NCBI RefSeq assembly: GCF_001411555.2
Contig: NC_049901.1
Coordinates: forward strand, 25,718,562-25,782,561
From: Juglans regia
Taxonomy: Eukaryota; Streptophyta; Magnoliopsida; Fagales; Juglandaceae
Length of the DNA stretch: 64,000 bases
Direction: 5' to 3'
Below are positions 11,836-23,158 of this stretch, in pieces; position 1 is the first letter of the stretch; each line of letters starts with the position of its first letter. The translations under genes were made by a program, and so were the position numbers. Under the pieces are notes generated by a model. That model was not told where the DNA came from, did not search any database, and saw only the letters and a list, made by a program, of their open reading frames with translations.

Positions 11836-13421
11836 CCTTTCGTGGGAAAACATTCCTTTTCATGAGAAAGCATTTCTTTTCATGAGAAAAACATCGTTTG
11901 GGGCTAAGCCCGAAAATCGTCTTTTCCTTTTTCAGTTCATTTCAGTTCTATCATTTCTTTAACAGTCCATTCATGGAAAACGTCATTTAAGAACATACAT
12001 GGGCTTAAACATCAGCTTCCCTGGCATCCATAAGCGTCACCTCGAACGTCGTCTTTCATGGCGTCCATGAGCATCACCTCGTGGCACACATGAAAGCGTC
12101 GGTTCGTAGGATCCATAAAAGCATCCGTTTTCATGCCTTTCATGCATTTTGATCAGTTCATGCATTTTCTTAGAAAATACATACAATAAGTACAGCTTAT
12201 AGTCATCCACTCTCATGCTTACAATTAATACTTTGGGTGCGTAAACAGGGGCTGCCAAGGAGGGGCTGTACATACTTATACCTTTAAACACTTAGCATTT
12301 TCTTTCGTAAAGCGTCTTTCATTTCTTAAAAAGAAAAGCTTTCGTCTTCATTTCTTTAATTTAAGAAAACTCTAGAAGAGTATGAACGTGACACTTACCT
12401 GGACTCCATGCTATTTGCATGTCATGCAATCCATTCATGTGCTTGTCAGGTGGCAACCTACATGCATACGTATACCTAAGCGTCATTTTCACTTGGAACA
12501 GTCTCCTTCTATTCCGTGCACTTACGTGCCCTTTACTATGCTAAACCCTTCGGGGACCACTTACGGGCACCACATCTTCCAACTCAGAATCCTTCCTCGA
12601 GTGCTCATCCACTAAAGTGAACAAACCCATGATTCACTTTAGTGTTAAGACACTAAGACATTCGTCTTACTCTTCCTACAACCACATTCCGACCAATGGA
12701 ATCACGTATCCCAATCTTAGATAATACGTCCATCACTATCTTCACGTACCTTAGCCCATACAAGCCACACGGCTCAAAGCCAATTCTGAGGCTTAAGCAC
12801 CGTGTAACTGTGCTAATGACAGATTACCCATTACATATGGTGAATCCGTCTGGCACATGTATCTAACCAGATTACACATGTACCTTACCCCTTTATCACC
12901 GATCAACATATGACACGTTGATCATCTGCTTGTGTAAACAAGCACCATACTCCGATATCAACCTTCACTTAACCCGGCTAGCATGACTCTTCACGCTACC
13001 CGTCCCTTTTGAAAGTTCAACCCAACACTTAACACGACAATACTCCATTCACAACTACGCCTTATGTCACATCATATAGCTCGAGACTACACCCAAGCTA
13101 TACCATGCATGACCTTGTGACATCACCTGGCATCCCATTACGTCATTCTTACATCAGCCCTTAACTCATCACGAGTACAGTTCCTCATGTACTCCTATCA
13201 CATCGTGACATCTCATCACTATCCTGTTACATCATTTCTACACTAACTCCTCACCCATCATAAGCATGACTATCAGTAACCACGTCACCTTGTGACGTTG
13301 TCCAGTCATGCTTCCGCTGCATACTCTTACACTTGTTCCACTACTTCGCCCATCACAAGCACGACTGTCAATAGTCATGTCACTTCGTGACATTCCTTAG
13401 TCATGCTTTCACTGCACACTC
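11836..13421. other. Unassigned sequence, probably a diverged LTR
   Basis: No protein motif is recognisable. It contains GCGTCACCTCG/GCATCACCTCG motifs (12,030-12,080), a palindrome-like segment AGTGAACAAACCCATGATTC at 12,615, and a ~95-bp degenerate tandem repeat at its right end. Composition and repeats resemble plant LTR sequence, but no LTR terminus is clear. Confidence 0.35.
13157..13421. repeat. ~95-bp tandem repeat, about 3 degenerate units
   Basis: Two clear units begin at 13,254 (CCCATCATAAGCATGACT) and 13,349 (CCCATCACAAGCACGACT). A more diverged one begins near 13,157. The period is 95-97 bp. The last unit is cut by the LTR starting at 13,422. Confidence 0.7.
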
Positions 13422-14179
13422 TGATATGAACCCGCGGGAAAGGAATCCCTTGAACCCACAGTCAATTTGAAAACTTCCCAAGAAAGCCAAAATCAAGTCT
13501 ATGGATGGAGAATCTAGACCCTATGAGAACTCGTTTCAAGAACCTAGATTATATTAAAATCTAGACCCATTGAAGAACCCGTCTCAAGAACCCAAATTAC
13601 AAAGGAGGAACGCCACAAAGGTTGTGATTTACCTTTGATAAGTTCAAAAGTTCAATTAAGAACAAGAGGAGTAAAACTCAACTCACAATAAATAAATTCA
13701 TCAAATTTCATAAACTTCATTATCTGATTAGAATGAGGCTACATAGAGTATTTAAAGCAAAACCTAATGAAACCCTAGCCAATATAAACCCCCATCTTCC
13801 AAAAGTGCCCCTGGATGAACAGTGTCGCGGCTACAGTGCCGTGCTACAATACTCGGCTACAGTAACCCTAACCCTAGTTCAATAAAATAATAACTTTCCC
13901 AACATGCCCTTGCATAGGCTCCCTTAAGTCCTTCTCATAATAAACTCAATTATTCTAAACTAATAAAATAAGTTCTTTAAATGAATTAAATAAGTTGAAA
14001 CCCTTCAAGAGTCCAAAGCCTTTAAGTCTTGTCGTTGCCCTCTTCCGTAGCTGAACAAATGAATTAAAATTGGATCTTCATCCTTCAAGCCCCATCTTGA
14101 ATGTTGGGCTCTTGCTAAATTTGTCCCAAATGAATTACATCAATCCTTGCATTTTCTCATTGATCTTCTTGGCCCATCT
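13422..14179 (-). repeat. L1 LTR, truncated by the next LTR
   Basis: It starts TGATATGAACCC at 13,422 and follows the L1 LTR until GGCCCATCT at about 14,179. The final ~55 bp are missing and another L1 LTR begins at 14,180. The two LTRs are head-to-tail in the same orientation. Confidence 0.85.
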
Positions 14180-15014
14180 TGATATGAACCCGTGGGAATG
14201 AATTCCCTTGAACCCACAATCAATTTGAAAACTCCCCAAGAAAGCCAAAATCAAGTCAAGGATGGAGAATCTAGACCCGATGAGAACTCGTTTCAAGAAC
14301 CTAGATTATATTAAAATCTAGACCCGTTGAAGAACCCGTCTCAAGAACCCAGATTACAAAGGAGGAACGCCACAAAGGTTGTGATTTACCTTTGATAAGT
14401 TCAAGAGTTCAATCAAGAACAAGAGGAGAAAACTCAACTCACAAATAAAATTCAATATTGTCTAACTCTCAAATGAGGCTACAAAGAGTTTTTAAAGCCA
14501 AACCTAATCAAAACCCTAGCCAAAATAATGCCCCTTTTACCCAAAATTACCCTTGATGAACAGTAGCAGCTACAGTACGCGCGGCTACAGTAACCCCAAC
14601 AGTAAATTGATGAAACCCTAGTTCCTAAAATGTAATTTTCCAAATAAGCCCTTGGCCAAAATACAAGGCCTTCCCAAAAACATAGTTCAAAAGAAATAAG
14701 ACATGTGAGCCAAGCATCTTCAAACCCACTTATTCTAAACTAATAAAATAAATCATTTAACCAAATTGGAAGCCTCCAATAACAATAGGCCGTATCTTTA
14801 AGTCATGTCTTCCACAGCTTGAATAAAGTGGATCAAAACTGGTTCTTCTTCTTTCAGACCCATCTTCAGTGTTGGGCTCTTGCTGGCTTCATCCCAGGTG
14901 GATTGCACCAATCCTTGCATTGCTTCCTTGATCTTCTTGGCCCTTGATCTTGTAATTGGCCCATCTGGAACTTGCAAAGGATCTTTAAGAGTAGGCCCAC
15001 CTTGGTTCCTATCA
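14180..15014 (-). repeat. 3' LTR of the 15-19 kb L1b element
   Basis: This is a full-length L1b LTR (835 bp), bounded by TGATATGAACCC and TCCTATCA on the plus strand. It is followed immediately by a complementary purine tract (15,015-15,028), as expected for a 3' LTR of a minus-strand element. The coding sequence of the polyprotein tail (GPITRSRAKKIKEAM) lies in its first ~220 bp as read on the minus strand, ending at 14,798. Confidence 0.9.
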
Positions 15015-18000
15015 TTCCCCCTCTCCTCAAAAGGATTCGACCTCGAATCTTCACCTACATCAAAAGGAGAAAGATCAGAAACATTGAAAGTTGCAGAAAC
15101 TTTATACTCACCTGGAAGATCCGACTTTATATGCATTGTCATTAATTTTCTCAAGAATTTGGAAAGGTCCATCTCCTCGAGGATGCAACTTAGTCCTTCT
15201 ATGGGCTGGGAATCTTTCTTTGCGCATGTGAACCCAAACCCAATCTCCTGGTTCAAAGATGACACGCCTTCGTCCTTTATTGGCTTGGGAAGCAACCCTT
15301 TCATTCTTTTGGGCAATTTGAAGCCGTACCCTCTCATGAAGTGATTTCACCAACTCCGCCTTCTTTTGTCCATCCAAACTACTCCTGTCATCAACAGGTA
15401 AAGGCATCAAATCCAAAGGAGTAAGTGGATTAAATCCATAAACAATTTCAAAAGGAGAGTATGAAGTAGTAGTATGCATCGTCCTATTATATGCAAACTC
15501 TATAAATGGCAAACAATCCTCCCAAGTTTTTAAATTCTTATGAACAACAGTGCGTAAAAGCTGAGTTAAAGTCCTATTAACTACTTCAGTCTGACCATCA
15601 GTCTGTGGATGACAAGTAGTGGAAAATAAGAGCTTAGTACCCAATTTCCCCCACAACACCTTCCAAAAGTAGCTAAGGAATTTAACATCCCTATCAGAAA
15701 CAATACTCCTAGGTACACCATGGAGTCGCACTATCTCCCTGAAAAACAAGTCAGCTATATTTGTTGCATCATCTGTTTTATGGCATGGAATGAAATGTGC
15801 CATCTTACTGAATCTATCAACAACAACAAAAATAGAATCTTTACCCCTTTTGGTCCTAGGCAGCCCCAAAACAAAGTCCATAGATATGTCGACCCATGGC
15901 TCACTAGGAACGGGTAAGGGTGTATACAACCCATGTGGCAAAACCTTAGATTTGGCCTTTCTACATGTAATGCATCTTCCACAAATACGGTTAACATCTC
16001 TCTTCATCTTAGGCCAAAAGAAATGTTCATGCAAAATGTCTAAAGTTTTCTTGACACCAAAGTGTCCCATTAACCCCCCACCATGTGCCTCACGCACCAA
16101 TAACTCACGCATAGAACAATTTGGCAGACAAAGTTTGCTTTCTTTAAACAAATAACCATCATGCTTGTAAAACTTACCAAATGCCGCCTTATCACATGCC
16201 ACATACACATTTGAAAAATCAGCATCATCGGCATACATGTCTTTCACGTATTCAAACCCAAGCATTTTGGCACTCATAGAAGTAAGAAGTACATACCTCC
16301 GGGATAGAGCATCAGCAACAATGTTCTCCTTACCTTGCTTGTAACGGATGACATAGGGAAAGGTCTCAATGTATTCCATCCATCTAGCATGCCTTTTATT
16401 CAACTTACCTTGACCCTTGATATGCTTCAATGATTCATGATCGGTGTGGATCACAAATTCCCTTGGCCATAGGTAGTGCTGCCAAGTCTCTAATGCACGA
16501 ACAAGAGTATAAAGCTCTTTGTCATAAGTAGGGTACTTCAGGGATGCCCCACTTAACTTTTCACTGAAGAAGGCTATGGGCCGCCTATCCTGCATCAAAA
16601 CGGCTCCAATCCCTATTCCTGAGGCATCACATTCAATCTCAAAAGCTTTGTTAAAATCAGGTAATGCTAACACAGGTGCAGAGCACAACCTTTCTTTAAT
16701 AGTGGCAAAAGCATTCTCTTGATTAGCCCCCCAATGAAACCCAACATTCTTTTTAATTACCTCAGTGAGTGGTGCAGCAATGGTGCTGAAGTCTTTAACA
16801 AAACGCCGATAAAAGCTAGCTAGCCCATGAAAGCTTCTTACCTCAGTGATGCTTTTTGGCGTTGGCCACTCCTTGATGGCCTTGACTTTCTCTTCATCCA
16901 CCTCAATACCCTTTGTACTAACAACGTAACCAAGAAAAACAACTTTTTCCATGCAAAAGGCACATTTCTTGAAATTAGCATACAACTTTTCACATCTCAA
17001 CACATCAAACACATATCTCAAATGCTCAATATGTTCATTTAAGTTCTTGCTGTACACTAAGATATCATCAAAGTACACAACCACAAACTTGCCTATGAAT
17101 GCACGTAGGACATGGTTCATTAATCTCATGAAAGTACTGGGCGCATTTGTAAGTCCAAATGGCATAACCAACCATTCATAAAGCCCATACTTAGTCTTAA
17201 AAGCAGTTTTCCATTCATCACCCTCTTTCATTCTAATTTGATGGTACCCACTTTTAAGATCAATTTTACTGAAAATACATGAGCCATGCAATTCATCAAG
17301 CATATCATCCAATCTAGGAATGGGATGGCGATACTTTACCGTGATATTGTTGACCGCCCTGCAATCAATGCACATCCTCCACGTCCCATCCTTCTTTGGC
17401 ACTAGTAGCACTGGTACTGCACAAGGGCTCATGCTCTCCCTCACGTACCCCTTGCTCATCAAATCCTCAACTTGCCTCTGAAGCTCCTTTGTCTCCTCTG
17501 GATTACTCCTATAGGCTGGTCGGTTTGGAATAGCAGCCCCGGGCACAAAATCAATCTGGTGCTCAATGCCTCTAATGGGTGGCAACTCATTCGGCATCTC
17601 CTCCGGGAATACATCCTCAAACTCCTGCAACAAAGAAACAGCCAAACTAGGAAGAGACTGGTTAGTTTCATCAAGAGTAAGATAAGACTCTTTATAGACA
17701 AGAAAAATCATAGGGCGATCTGCGAAGAAAGCCCTCTTAACCTCACTCTCTCTTGCATAGAAACTCACTTTTGCCTTTCCTTTTCTCTCAGAAGACTCTC
17801 TTTCTTTTTTCTCTCGTGGCTCCACTATTTTTTCTTTACTCTCAGCCACCTCTCTACTTTCTTTCTCACTCTTTCTTTTATGCTCATATTCACTCTCACT
17901 CTTTCTTTTTTGCTCAATCTCTTTTTCACTCTTCCTTTTTTGATCACTCTCATTTTCACTCTTTCTCTTCTGATCACTCTCATTTTCACTCTTTCTTTTT

Positions 18001-18362
18001 TGAGCAACCTCACTTTTCAATTTCAATTGGTCCTCATAGACCTGGCTTGGAGTTAAAGGAGCAAGTTTAATTGTTTTGCCCTCCTTTTCAAAGCTGTACA
18101 TGTTCTTGAACCCATCATGTGTCACTCTCCTATCATACTGCCACGGCCTCCCCAACAAAATATGGCCCGCATGCATAGGCACAACATCACAAAGCACCTC
18201 ATCTTGATACTTCCCAATAGAAAAAGTAACTAACACTTGTTTATCCACCCTAACCTCTCCACAATCATTCAACCACTGCAATTTGTATGGTCTAGAGTGT
18301 TTTAAGGTTGGTAAATTCAATTTCTCAACCAAAGTAGTGCTAGCCACATTAGTACAACTCCT
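14798..18362 (-). pseudogene. pol: CRM-like Ty3/gypsy pol: PR-RT-RNase H-integrase, two frameshifts
   Basis: This is the most complete polyprotein in the window. The frame 15,108-18,347 (1,079 aa) contains, in order: the rest of PR (1-90); a Lys/Glu/Ser-rich linker with five 10-residue repeats (about 116-165); RT (about 260-480) with YFDD at 425-428 and MPFGLTNAP; RNase H (about 565-685) with ECDAS and HTDHES; and an integrase zinc motif (755-795, LHEH and CGRCITC). The integrase core has D824, D885 and E921, with 35 residues between the last two (DD35E). A GPF-type C-terminal part starts at 1059. There is no chromodomain. The tail continues in another frame (14,798-15,337) because of one extra G at about 15,123; it crosses the purine tract and ends inside the 3' LTR with GPITRSRAKKIKEAM. 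PR is cut from gag by a missing G at about 18,361, inside the DGGSCTN active-site codons. Two single-base changes therefore disable an otherwise well preserved frame. Confidence 0.92.
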
Positions 18363-19030
18363 CCATCAATGATCATACTACATACCTTATTGTTGACATG
18401 GCATCTAGTATGGAAAATGTTCTCTCTCTGTTGCTCTGCATCATCCACCTTAATGTGTGCATTAAGAGCACGCCTGGCAACAAGAGACTCACCTGTCACA
18501 GGGTATACCACTCCATCATCATCACTAGCATCATCCAACTCGGGCACCTCATCACTATCATCTTCACTCTCAGTCATCACCTCCCCATTGTCACGCATAA
18601 TCATCACCCTCCTATTTGGACATTGAGAAGCAATGTGCCCTGAACCCAAACACTTAAAACATTTGATATCTCTATTCCGTGAAGGTTGGGATTCTACCTT
18701 GGGTTTGTTGCTAGTTCCCTCATCTTTTCCCTTAGGTGGTTCGGTCTTTCTCTTTGCTTCAGCTGGATCATTCCTATCCCATTTTGATTTCCAAGTAGTG
18801 CTAGAAACCGTAGTGTACCTTGCTGTCCCTTTTCTCTTTAATTGCCTCTCCACCTTCATAGCCATGTGCACCATGTCCTCTATCTCCACATAATGCTGCA
18901 ATTCAATTATATTGGCTATGTCCCTATTCAACCCACTCAAAAATCTAGCCATGGTGGCCTCTCGGTCCTCCTCTACATTAGCCCGAATCATCGCCACCTC
19001 CATCTCCTTATGGTAATCCTCCACACTCCT
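18317..19030 (-). pseudogene. gag: Truncated L1b gag with CCHC zinc knuckle
   Basis: The frame 18,317-19,147 reads from LTR-derived codons into gag at SVEDYHKEMEVAMIRANVEE, so the N-terminal ~200 residues of gag are missing. It keeps the rest of the retrotransposon gag domain, a CCHC knuckle (CFKCLGSGHIASQCP, C-x2-C-x4-H-x4-C), an acidic stretch, and the PR start ([11 protein letters not shown]). It then shifts frame into VVLMWLALL because of the single-base loss near 18,361. Upstream (right) it meets the L1a LTR at 19,031, and the missing gag half is not found beyond that element. The junction is therefore recombination, not a simple insertion. Confidence 0.85.
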
Positions 19031-19837
19031 TGATATGAACCCGCGGGAAAGAATTCCCTTGAACCCACAATCAATTTGAAAACTCCCCAAGAAAGCCAAA
19101 ATCAAGTCAAGGATGGAGAATTGAGACCCGATGAGAACTCGTTTCAAGAACCTAGATTATATTAAAATCTAGACCCGTTGAAGAACCCGTCTCAAGAACC
19201 CAGATTACAAAGGAAGAACGCCACAAAGGTTGTGATTTACCTTTGATAAGTTCAAAAGTTCAATTAAGAACAAGAGGAGATAAAACTCAACTCACTATGA
19301 ATAAATTCATCAAATTTCATAAACTTCATAATCTGATTAGAATGAGGCTACATAGAGTATTTAAAGGAAAACCTAATGAAACCCTAGCCAAAATAAACCC
19401 CCATCTTCCAAAAGTGCCCTTGGATGAACAGTGCCGCGGCTACAGTGCCGTGCTACAGTACTCGGCTACAGTAACCCTAACCCTAGTTCAATAAAATAAT
19501 AACTTTCCCAACATGCCCTTGCATAGAGCCCCCTTAAGTGCTTCCCATAATAAACTCAATTATTCTAAACTAATAAAATAAGTTCTTTAAATGAATTAAA
19601 TAAGTTGAAACCCTTCAAGAGCCCAAAGCCTTTAAGTCATGTCGTTGCCTTCTTCCGTAGCTGATCAAATGAATTAAAACAGGATCCTCATCCTTCAAAC
19701 CCCATCTTGAATGTTGGCCTCTTGCTAAACTTATCCCAGGTGGATTGCATCAGTCCTTGTATTGTCTCTTTGATCTTCTTGGCCCATCTGGAAGTTGCAA
19801 GTGATCTTTAAGACTAGGCTCATCTTGGTTCCCATCA
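19031..19837 (-). repeat. 3' LTR of the 19-24 kb L1a element
   Basis: This is an 807-bp LTR from TGATATGAACCC to TTCCCATCA on the plus strand, followed by the complementary PPT. It lacks the 19-bp segment found in L1b LTRs. Confidence 0.92.
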
Positions 19838-22245
19838 TTCCCCCTCTTCTCAAAAGGATTCGACCTCGAATCTCCACCTGGATCAAAGTGAAAGTGGTTA
19901 GTACCATTGAAAATAGTAGAAACATGATACTTACCCGGAAGATCCATTAGATATGCATTTTCATTAATTTGTTCAAAAATTTGGACTAGTCCATCCAAGC
20001 TACCCATATCATCAACTGGTGAAAATTTAGTAGTGGCATGAACATTCCAATCATATGTAAACTCAATGAATGGCAAAGAATACTCCCACAAATGTTCATG
20101 AAGCACATCTAAAGTCTTCCTCGAACCAAAATGACCACTCCAATATGCAAACTCAATGAATGGCAAATAATACTCCCGCAAACGTTCATGCAACAAGTCA
20201 ATGAATGGCAAATGATACTCCCATAAACGTTCATGCAACATTTCTGAAATCTTATTTTCACCAGAATGACCACTCCAATTATATGCAAAATTAATGAAAT
20301 ACAAATGATACTCCTGCAAACGTTCGTGTAACACGTCTTTGAAAGGCAAATGATATTTCCATAAACGTTCATGCAACACAACAAAAGTCTTCCTTACACC
20401 ATGGTTACCCAACAAACCAGCATGTCCATCACACACAAGCAACTTACGCATAAAACTAGTAGGCACACAAAATCTATTCATTCTAAACAAGTACCAATCT
20501 AGTTTATAGAACTTACCAAAAGATGCGTTCTCACATGTTCCATACACACTAGCAAAGTCATCATTATTAGCATGCAATTCCTTATCATATTCAAATCTCA
20601 ACAATTTCGCATCTAAAATGAAAACAAGGACATACCTTCTTGCTAAAGCATCAACCACAAAATTTTTCATACCTTCTGTGTATTTGAATACATGAGGAAA
20701 AGTCTCAATACAATCATCCCGCTTAGTATGCATTGTAGTCAACAACTTACCTTGTCCCTTTAAGTGTGTCAATGACTCTTGTTTTTCCAAGAAAGGTCGA
20801 TTAAGAGTTGTCACACCTGGCATAAAATCAATGTAATGCTCTATCTCCCTAAAAGGTGGCAATCCACAAAAGACACCACTAGGAAACATGACCTCATATC
20901 CCTGCAACAAAGAGACAACAATACTAGGCAAACATACGTCAAGTCCGTTAGGATTAAGACTCGCCTTAGCACAAAAACTCACTTTTCTCTTTGTTTTTCT
21001 CTCACTTTCTTCACACTCTCTTTTCTTTCCACTCTGTTTTTCTTTTTCTCTCTCTTTTTCATAATTACTTTTCAACTCATTCTCTCTTTTGCTTAAGGTT
21101 TTAGTCTCACCCTCTTCTTTTTTCTCTCTCATTTTTCTGTCTTTCTCCATTTCGGTCTCACTGTTTCTTTTCTTCTCAATCTCACCTTCACTCTTTCTTT
21201 TCAGCACAATCTCACTTTCACTGTCACCTTCACTCTTACTATTAAGCTCATTCTCACTTTTTCTTGAGGTTTCAGCCTCACCCAAATCTTTTCCCTTTGG
21301 TGGTTCGGTCTTCTCCTTTGCTACAACTTGATCATTTTTGTCCCACTTTGGTTTCCAAGAAGTACTAGAAACCGAAGTATACCTTGATGTACCCTTTCCT
21401 TTTAGCCGTCTCTCCACCTTCATAGCCATGTGCACCATGTCCTCTACCTCCTCATAATGTTGCAACTCAACTACATTGGCTATCTCCCTATTCAACCCCC
21501 TCAAAAATCTTTTCATTATGGCCTCCCGATCCTCCACTACATTAGCCCGAATCATAGCCACCTCCATCTCCTTATGGTAGTCCTCTACACTCCTAGACCC
21601 CTGTATAAGATTTTGTAATTTTTTGTAGAGGTCTCTATAGTAGTGGCTAGGTACAAATCTCCGCCTCATGATAGCTTTCAACTCTCTCCATGTTTCTACA
21701 GGCCTCTCAAAATTCCTCCTCCTATTGGTCACTAATTGATCCCACCAAACAATCGCATAATCAGTGAACTCAATTACAACCAACTTCACCTTCTTCTCCT
21801 CAGAGTAATTATGACAATCAAACACCAACTCTATTCTTTTCTCCCACTCTAAATAAATTTCAGGGTCAGTTCTACCTTGGAATGATGGTATTTTCATTTT
21901 GATGCTCCCAAGATTCTTATCTACTCCATCTCGACCCCCAGAGTTTGCCCTAAGGCCTCTTCCATGCCTAACTCTTCTATGTCTACCCAATCCAACTTCA
22001 GATGTTAGCACTTCCTCATCCTCACCATACTCTCCATTCTCATACCCATTCTTAATATTAGGCTCATGTCGCCTCCTATCTTTCTCTGCTTGCAGATTTC
22101 TAACCATTGCTTCTTGATTATCCATGCTATTCCTCACTTCACCTAACACCAAGTTCAACCGCTCAAACTCATGTTGCATGGCATGCAACACAAAGGATGA
22201 GTTATCTACTCGCCCCCTTGGTGATGAGCTACTCCGATGAGACAT
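19750..22245 (-). CDS. gag: L1a Gag-like polyprotein with integrase-derived repeats (831 codons, intact)
   Basis: The start is the ATG at 22,243-22,245 (MSHRSSSSPRG), which is shared by all L1 copies; an in-frame ATG lies five codons upstream. Domains: N-terminal coiled-coil-like part; retrotransposon gag domain (about 120-290, with YLEWEKRIELVF, WWDQL, RRRFVPSHYYRDLY and SVEDYHKEME); and a long Lys/Glu/Ser-rich charged linker. An IEHYIDFMPG motif joins directly to ESLTHLKGQGK, because RT is deleted in frame. RNase H/integrase N-terminal remnants follow, then about five copies of a 15-residue repeat (LHERLWEYHLPFI), then an integrase C-terminal piece. The end lies inside the 3' LTR (GPRRSKRQYKD). 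The CCHC knuckle, PR, RT and the catalytic integrase core are absent. It may package RNA as a Gag, but needs enzymes from other elements. That the frame stays open through the repeats suggests it was translated recently; function is inferred. Confidence 0.85.
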   Translation of the reverse strand: MSHRSSSSPRGRVDNSSFVLHAMQHEFERLNLVLGEVRNSMDNQEAMVRNLQAEKDRRRHEPNIKNGYENGEYGEDEEVLTSEVGLGRHRRVRHGRGLRANSGGRDGVDKNLGSIKMKIPSFQGRTDPEIYLEWEKRIELVFDCHNYSEEKKVKLVVIEFTDYAIVWWDQLVTNRRRNFERPVETWRELKAIMRRRFVPSHYYRDLYKKLQNLIQGSRSVEDYHKEMEVAMIRANVVEDREAIMKRFLRGLNREIANVVELQHYEEVEDMVHMAMKVERRLKGKGTSRYTSVSSTSWKPKWDKNDQVVAKEKTEPPKGKDLGEAETSRKSENELNSKSEGDSESEIVLKRKSEGEIEKKRNSETEMEKDRKMREKKEEGETKTLSKRENELKSNYEKEREKEKQSGKKRECEESERKTKRKVSFCAKASLNPNGLDVCLPSIVVSLLQGYEVMFPSGVFCGLPPFREIEHYIDFMPGVTTLNRPFLEKQESLTHLKGQGKLLTTMHTKRDDCIETFPHVFKYTEGMKNFVVDALARRYVLVFILDAKLLRFEYDKELHANNDDFASVYGTCENASFGKFYKLDWYLFRMNRFCVPTSFMRKLLVCDGHAGLLGNHGVRKTFVVLHERLWKYHLPFKDVLHERLQEYHLYFINFAYNWSGHSGENKISEMLHERLWEYHLPFIDLLHERLREYYLPFIEFAYWSGHFGSRKTLDVLHEHLWEYSLPFIEFTYDWNVHATTKFSPVDDMGSLDGLVQIFEQINENAYLMDLPGKYHVSTIFNGTNHFHFDPGGDSRSNPFEKRGNDGNQDEPSLKDHLQLPDGPRRSKRQYKD

Positions 22246-22689
22246 TACAAGGTGCTGCACAGAAGAATGTTAGTGGTAAAAAAGAAAACCTCACACACTC
22301 CCTTACGTGTTTCAACTCGAATAATGACACTCTACTCGTGTTTCACTCTTAATGGCTTTTTCCCGATAATAGTCTCACACTCTCTTGCCTTTTACCTCAA
22401 TAGTTTTTCCACTCAAGTTCTTTCAGAACTAAATGAACTCAATCAAGACAAGGCAACCTTGTTTTATCCCAACTAGTAATTAGATTCAGGAAACAAGAAC
22501 AAGAGAAACATGAAGGAATAAAAATGACACGAGAATCAATGAAGTTATACGAATGAAAGAGTAGCAATAAGACAAGATACCAACTTGAGTGATGTATGCA
22601 GCAGCCCCTTTGATGGTAAGGTTCAATCAACAAATTTCTTTCTTTCTCATTGTTGTAACTATGTAGCAACTTTGAATATGCTACCTTCT

Positions 22690-22826
22690 CTTCTCTTCAA
22701 CTTCTTCATTTTTTTTTTTTTTTTTGGAATTTTCTTTTCTTTTCTATTCTTTTCCTTTCCTTTCTTTTCTTTTCTTTTCTTTTCTTTTCCTTTCCTTTTC
22801 TTTTCTTTTCTTTTCTTTTCTTTTCT
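22690..22826 (-). repeat. GAAAA-type purine tract in the leader
   Basis: On the plus strand this is a run of TTTTC and poly-T units, i.e. a purine-only tract on the element's coding strand between PBS and gag. Equivalent tracts precede gag in every L1 copy with a leader, with variable length. Confidence 0.85.
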
Positions 22827-23139
22827 CTAATTCATCCACAAACAGCAATATTCAATTGTGAAAACCAACCAATTGAATTCAAACACACAAACATGGACAA
22901 TGAAATAGAAAAGAATCAATGGAACGACACTCCAAGCAATTGACAAACTTAGAGATGCAGGAAACCCTAGAATTTTGAAACCCTAGGTGATGCAAATTTC
23001 AGCCAAACCCTTTAAGAATTTCGGCAGCCTACTTTTTATTTCAATTTTCTTTTTTTTTTGGCAACCCTAGAACAATGAAGCCCTAGAATTAAATTTAAGG
23101 ATACTAAAATTAAAAGATAGAATCAGACCTGATTGGAAA

Positions 23140-23156
23140 CCTTGCTCTGAATACCA
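23140..23156 (-). other. Primer binding site of the 19-24 kb element
   Basis: The minus strand reads TGGTATTCAGAGCAAGG, 2 bp from the 5' LTR end. It matches the initiator tRNA-Met primer site except for one inserted T, also present in the 8-11 kb element. Confidence 0.85.
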
Positions 23157-23158
23157 AA

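Noticed and set aside
13157..13421. Possible CRISPR-like array (regular ~95-bp units)
   Set aside because: Units are degenerate throughout, with no constant repeat and unique spacers. It is an ordinary tandem repeat in plant DNA.
17472..18070. Plus-strand frames rich in Phe, Leu and Ser that look like membrane proteins
   Set aside because: They are the antisense of the Lys/Glu/Ser-rich pol linker and its 30-bp repeats. Similar frames recur opposite every charged linker (20.8-21.3, 36.0-36.3, 40.1-40.5, 44.3-44.6 and 50.6-51.1 kb).
22585..22830. Phe-rich 81-codon frame
   Set aside because: It is the translation of the TTTTC tract, i.e. the leader purine tract read backwards.
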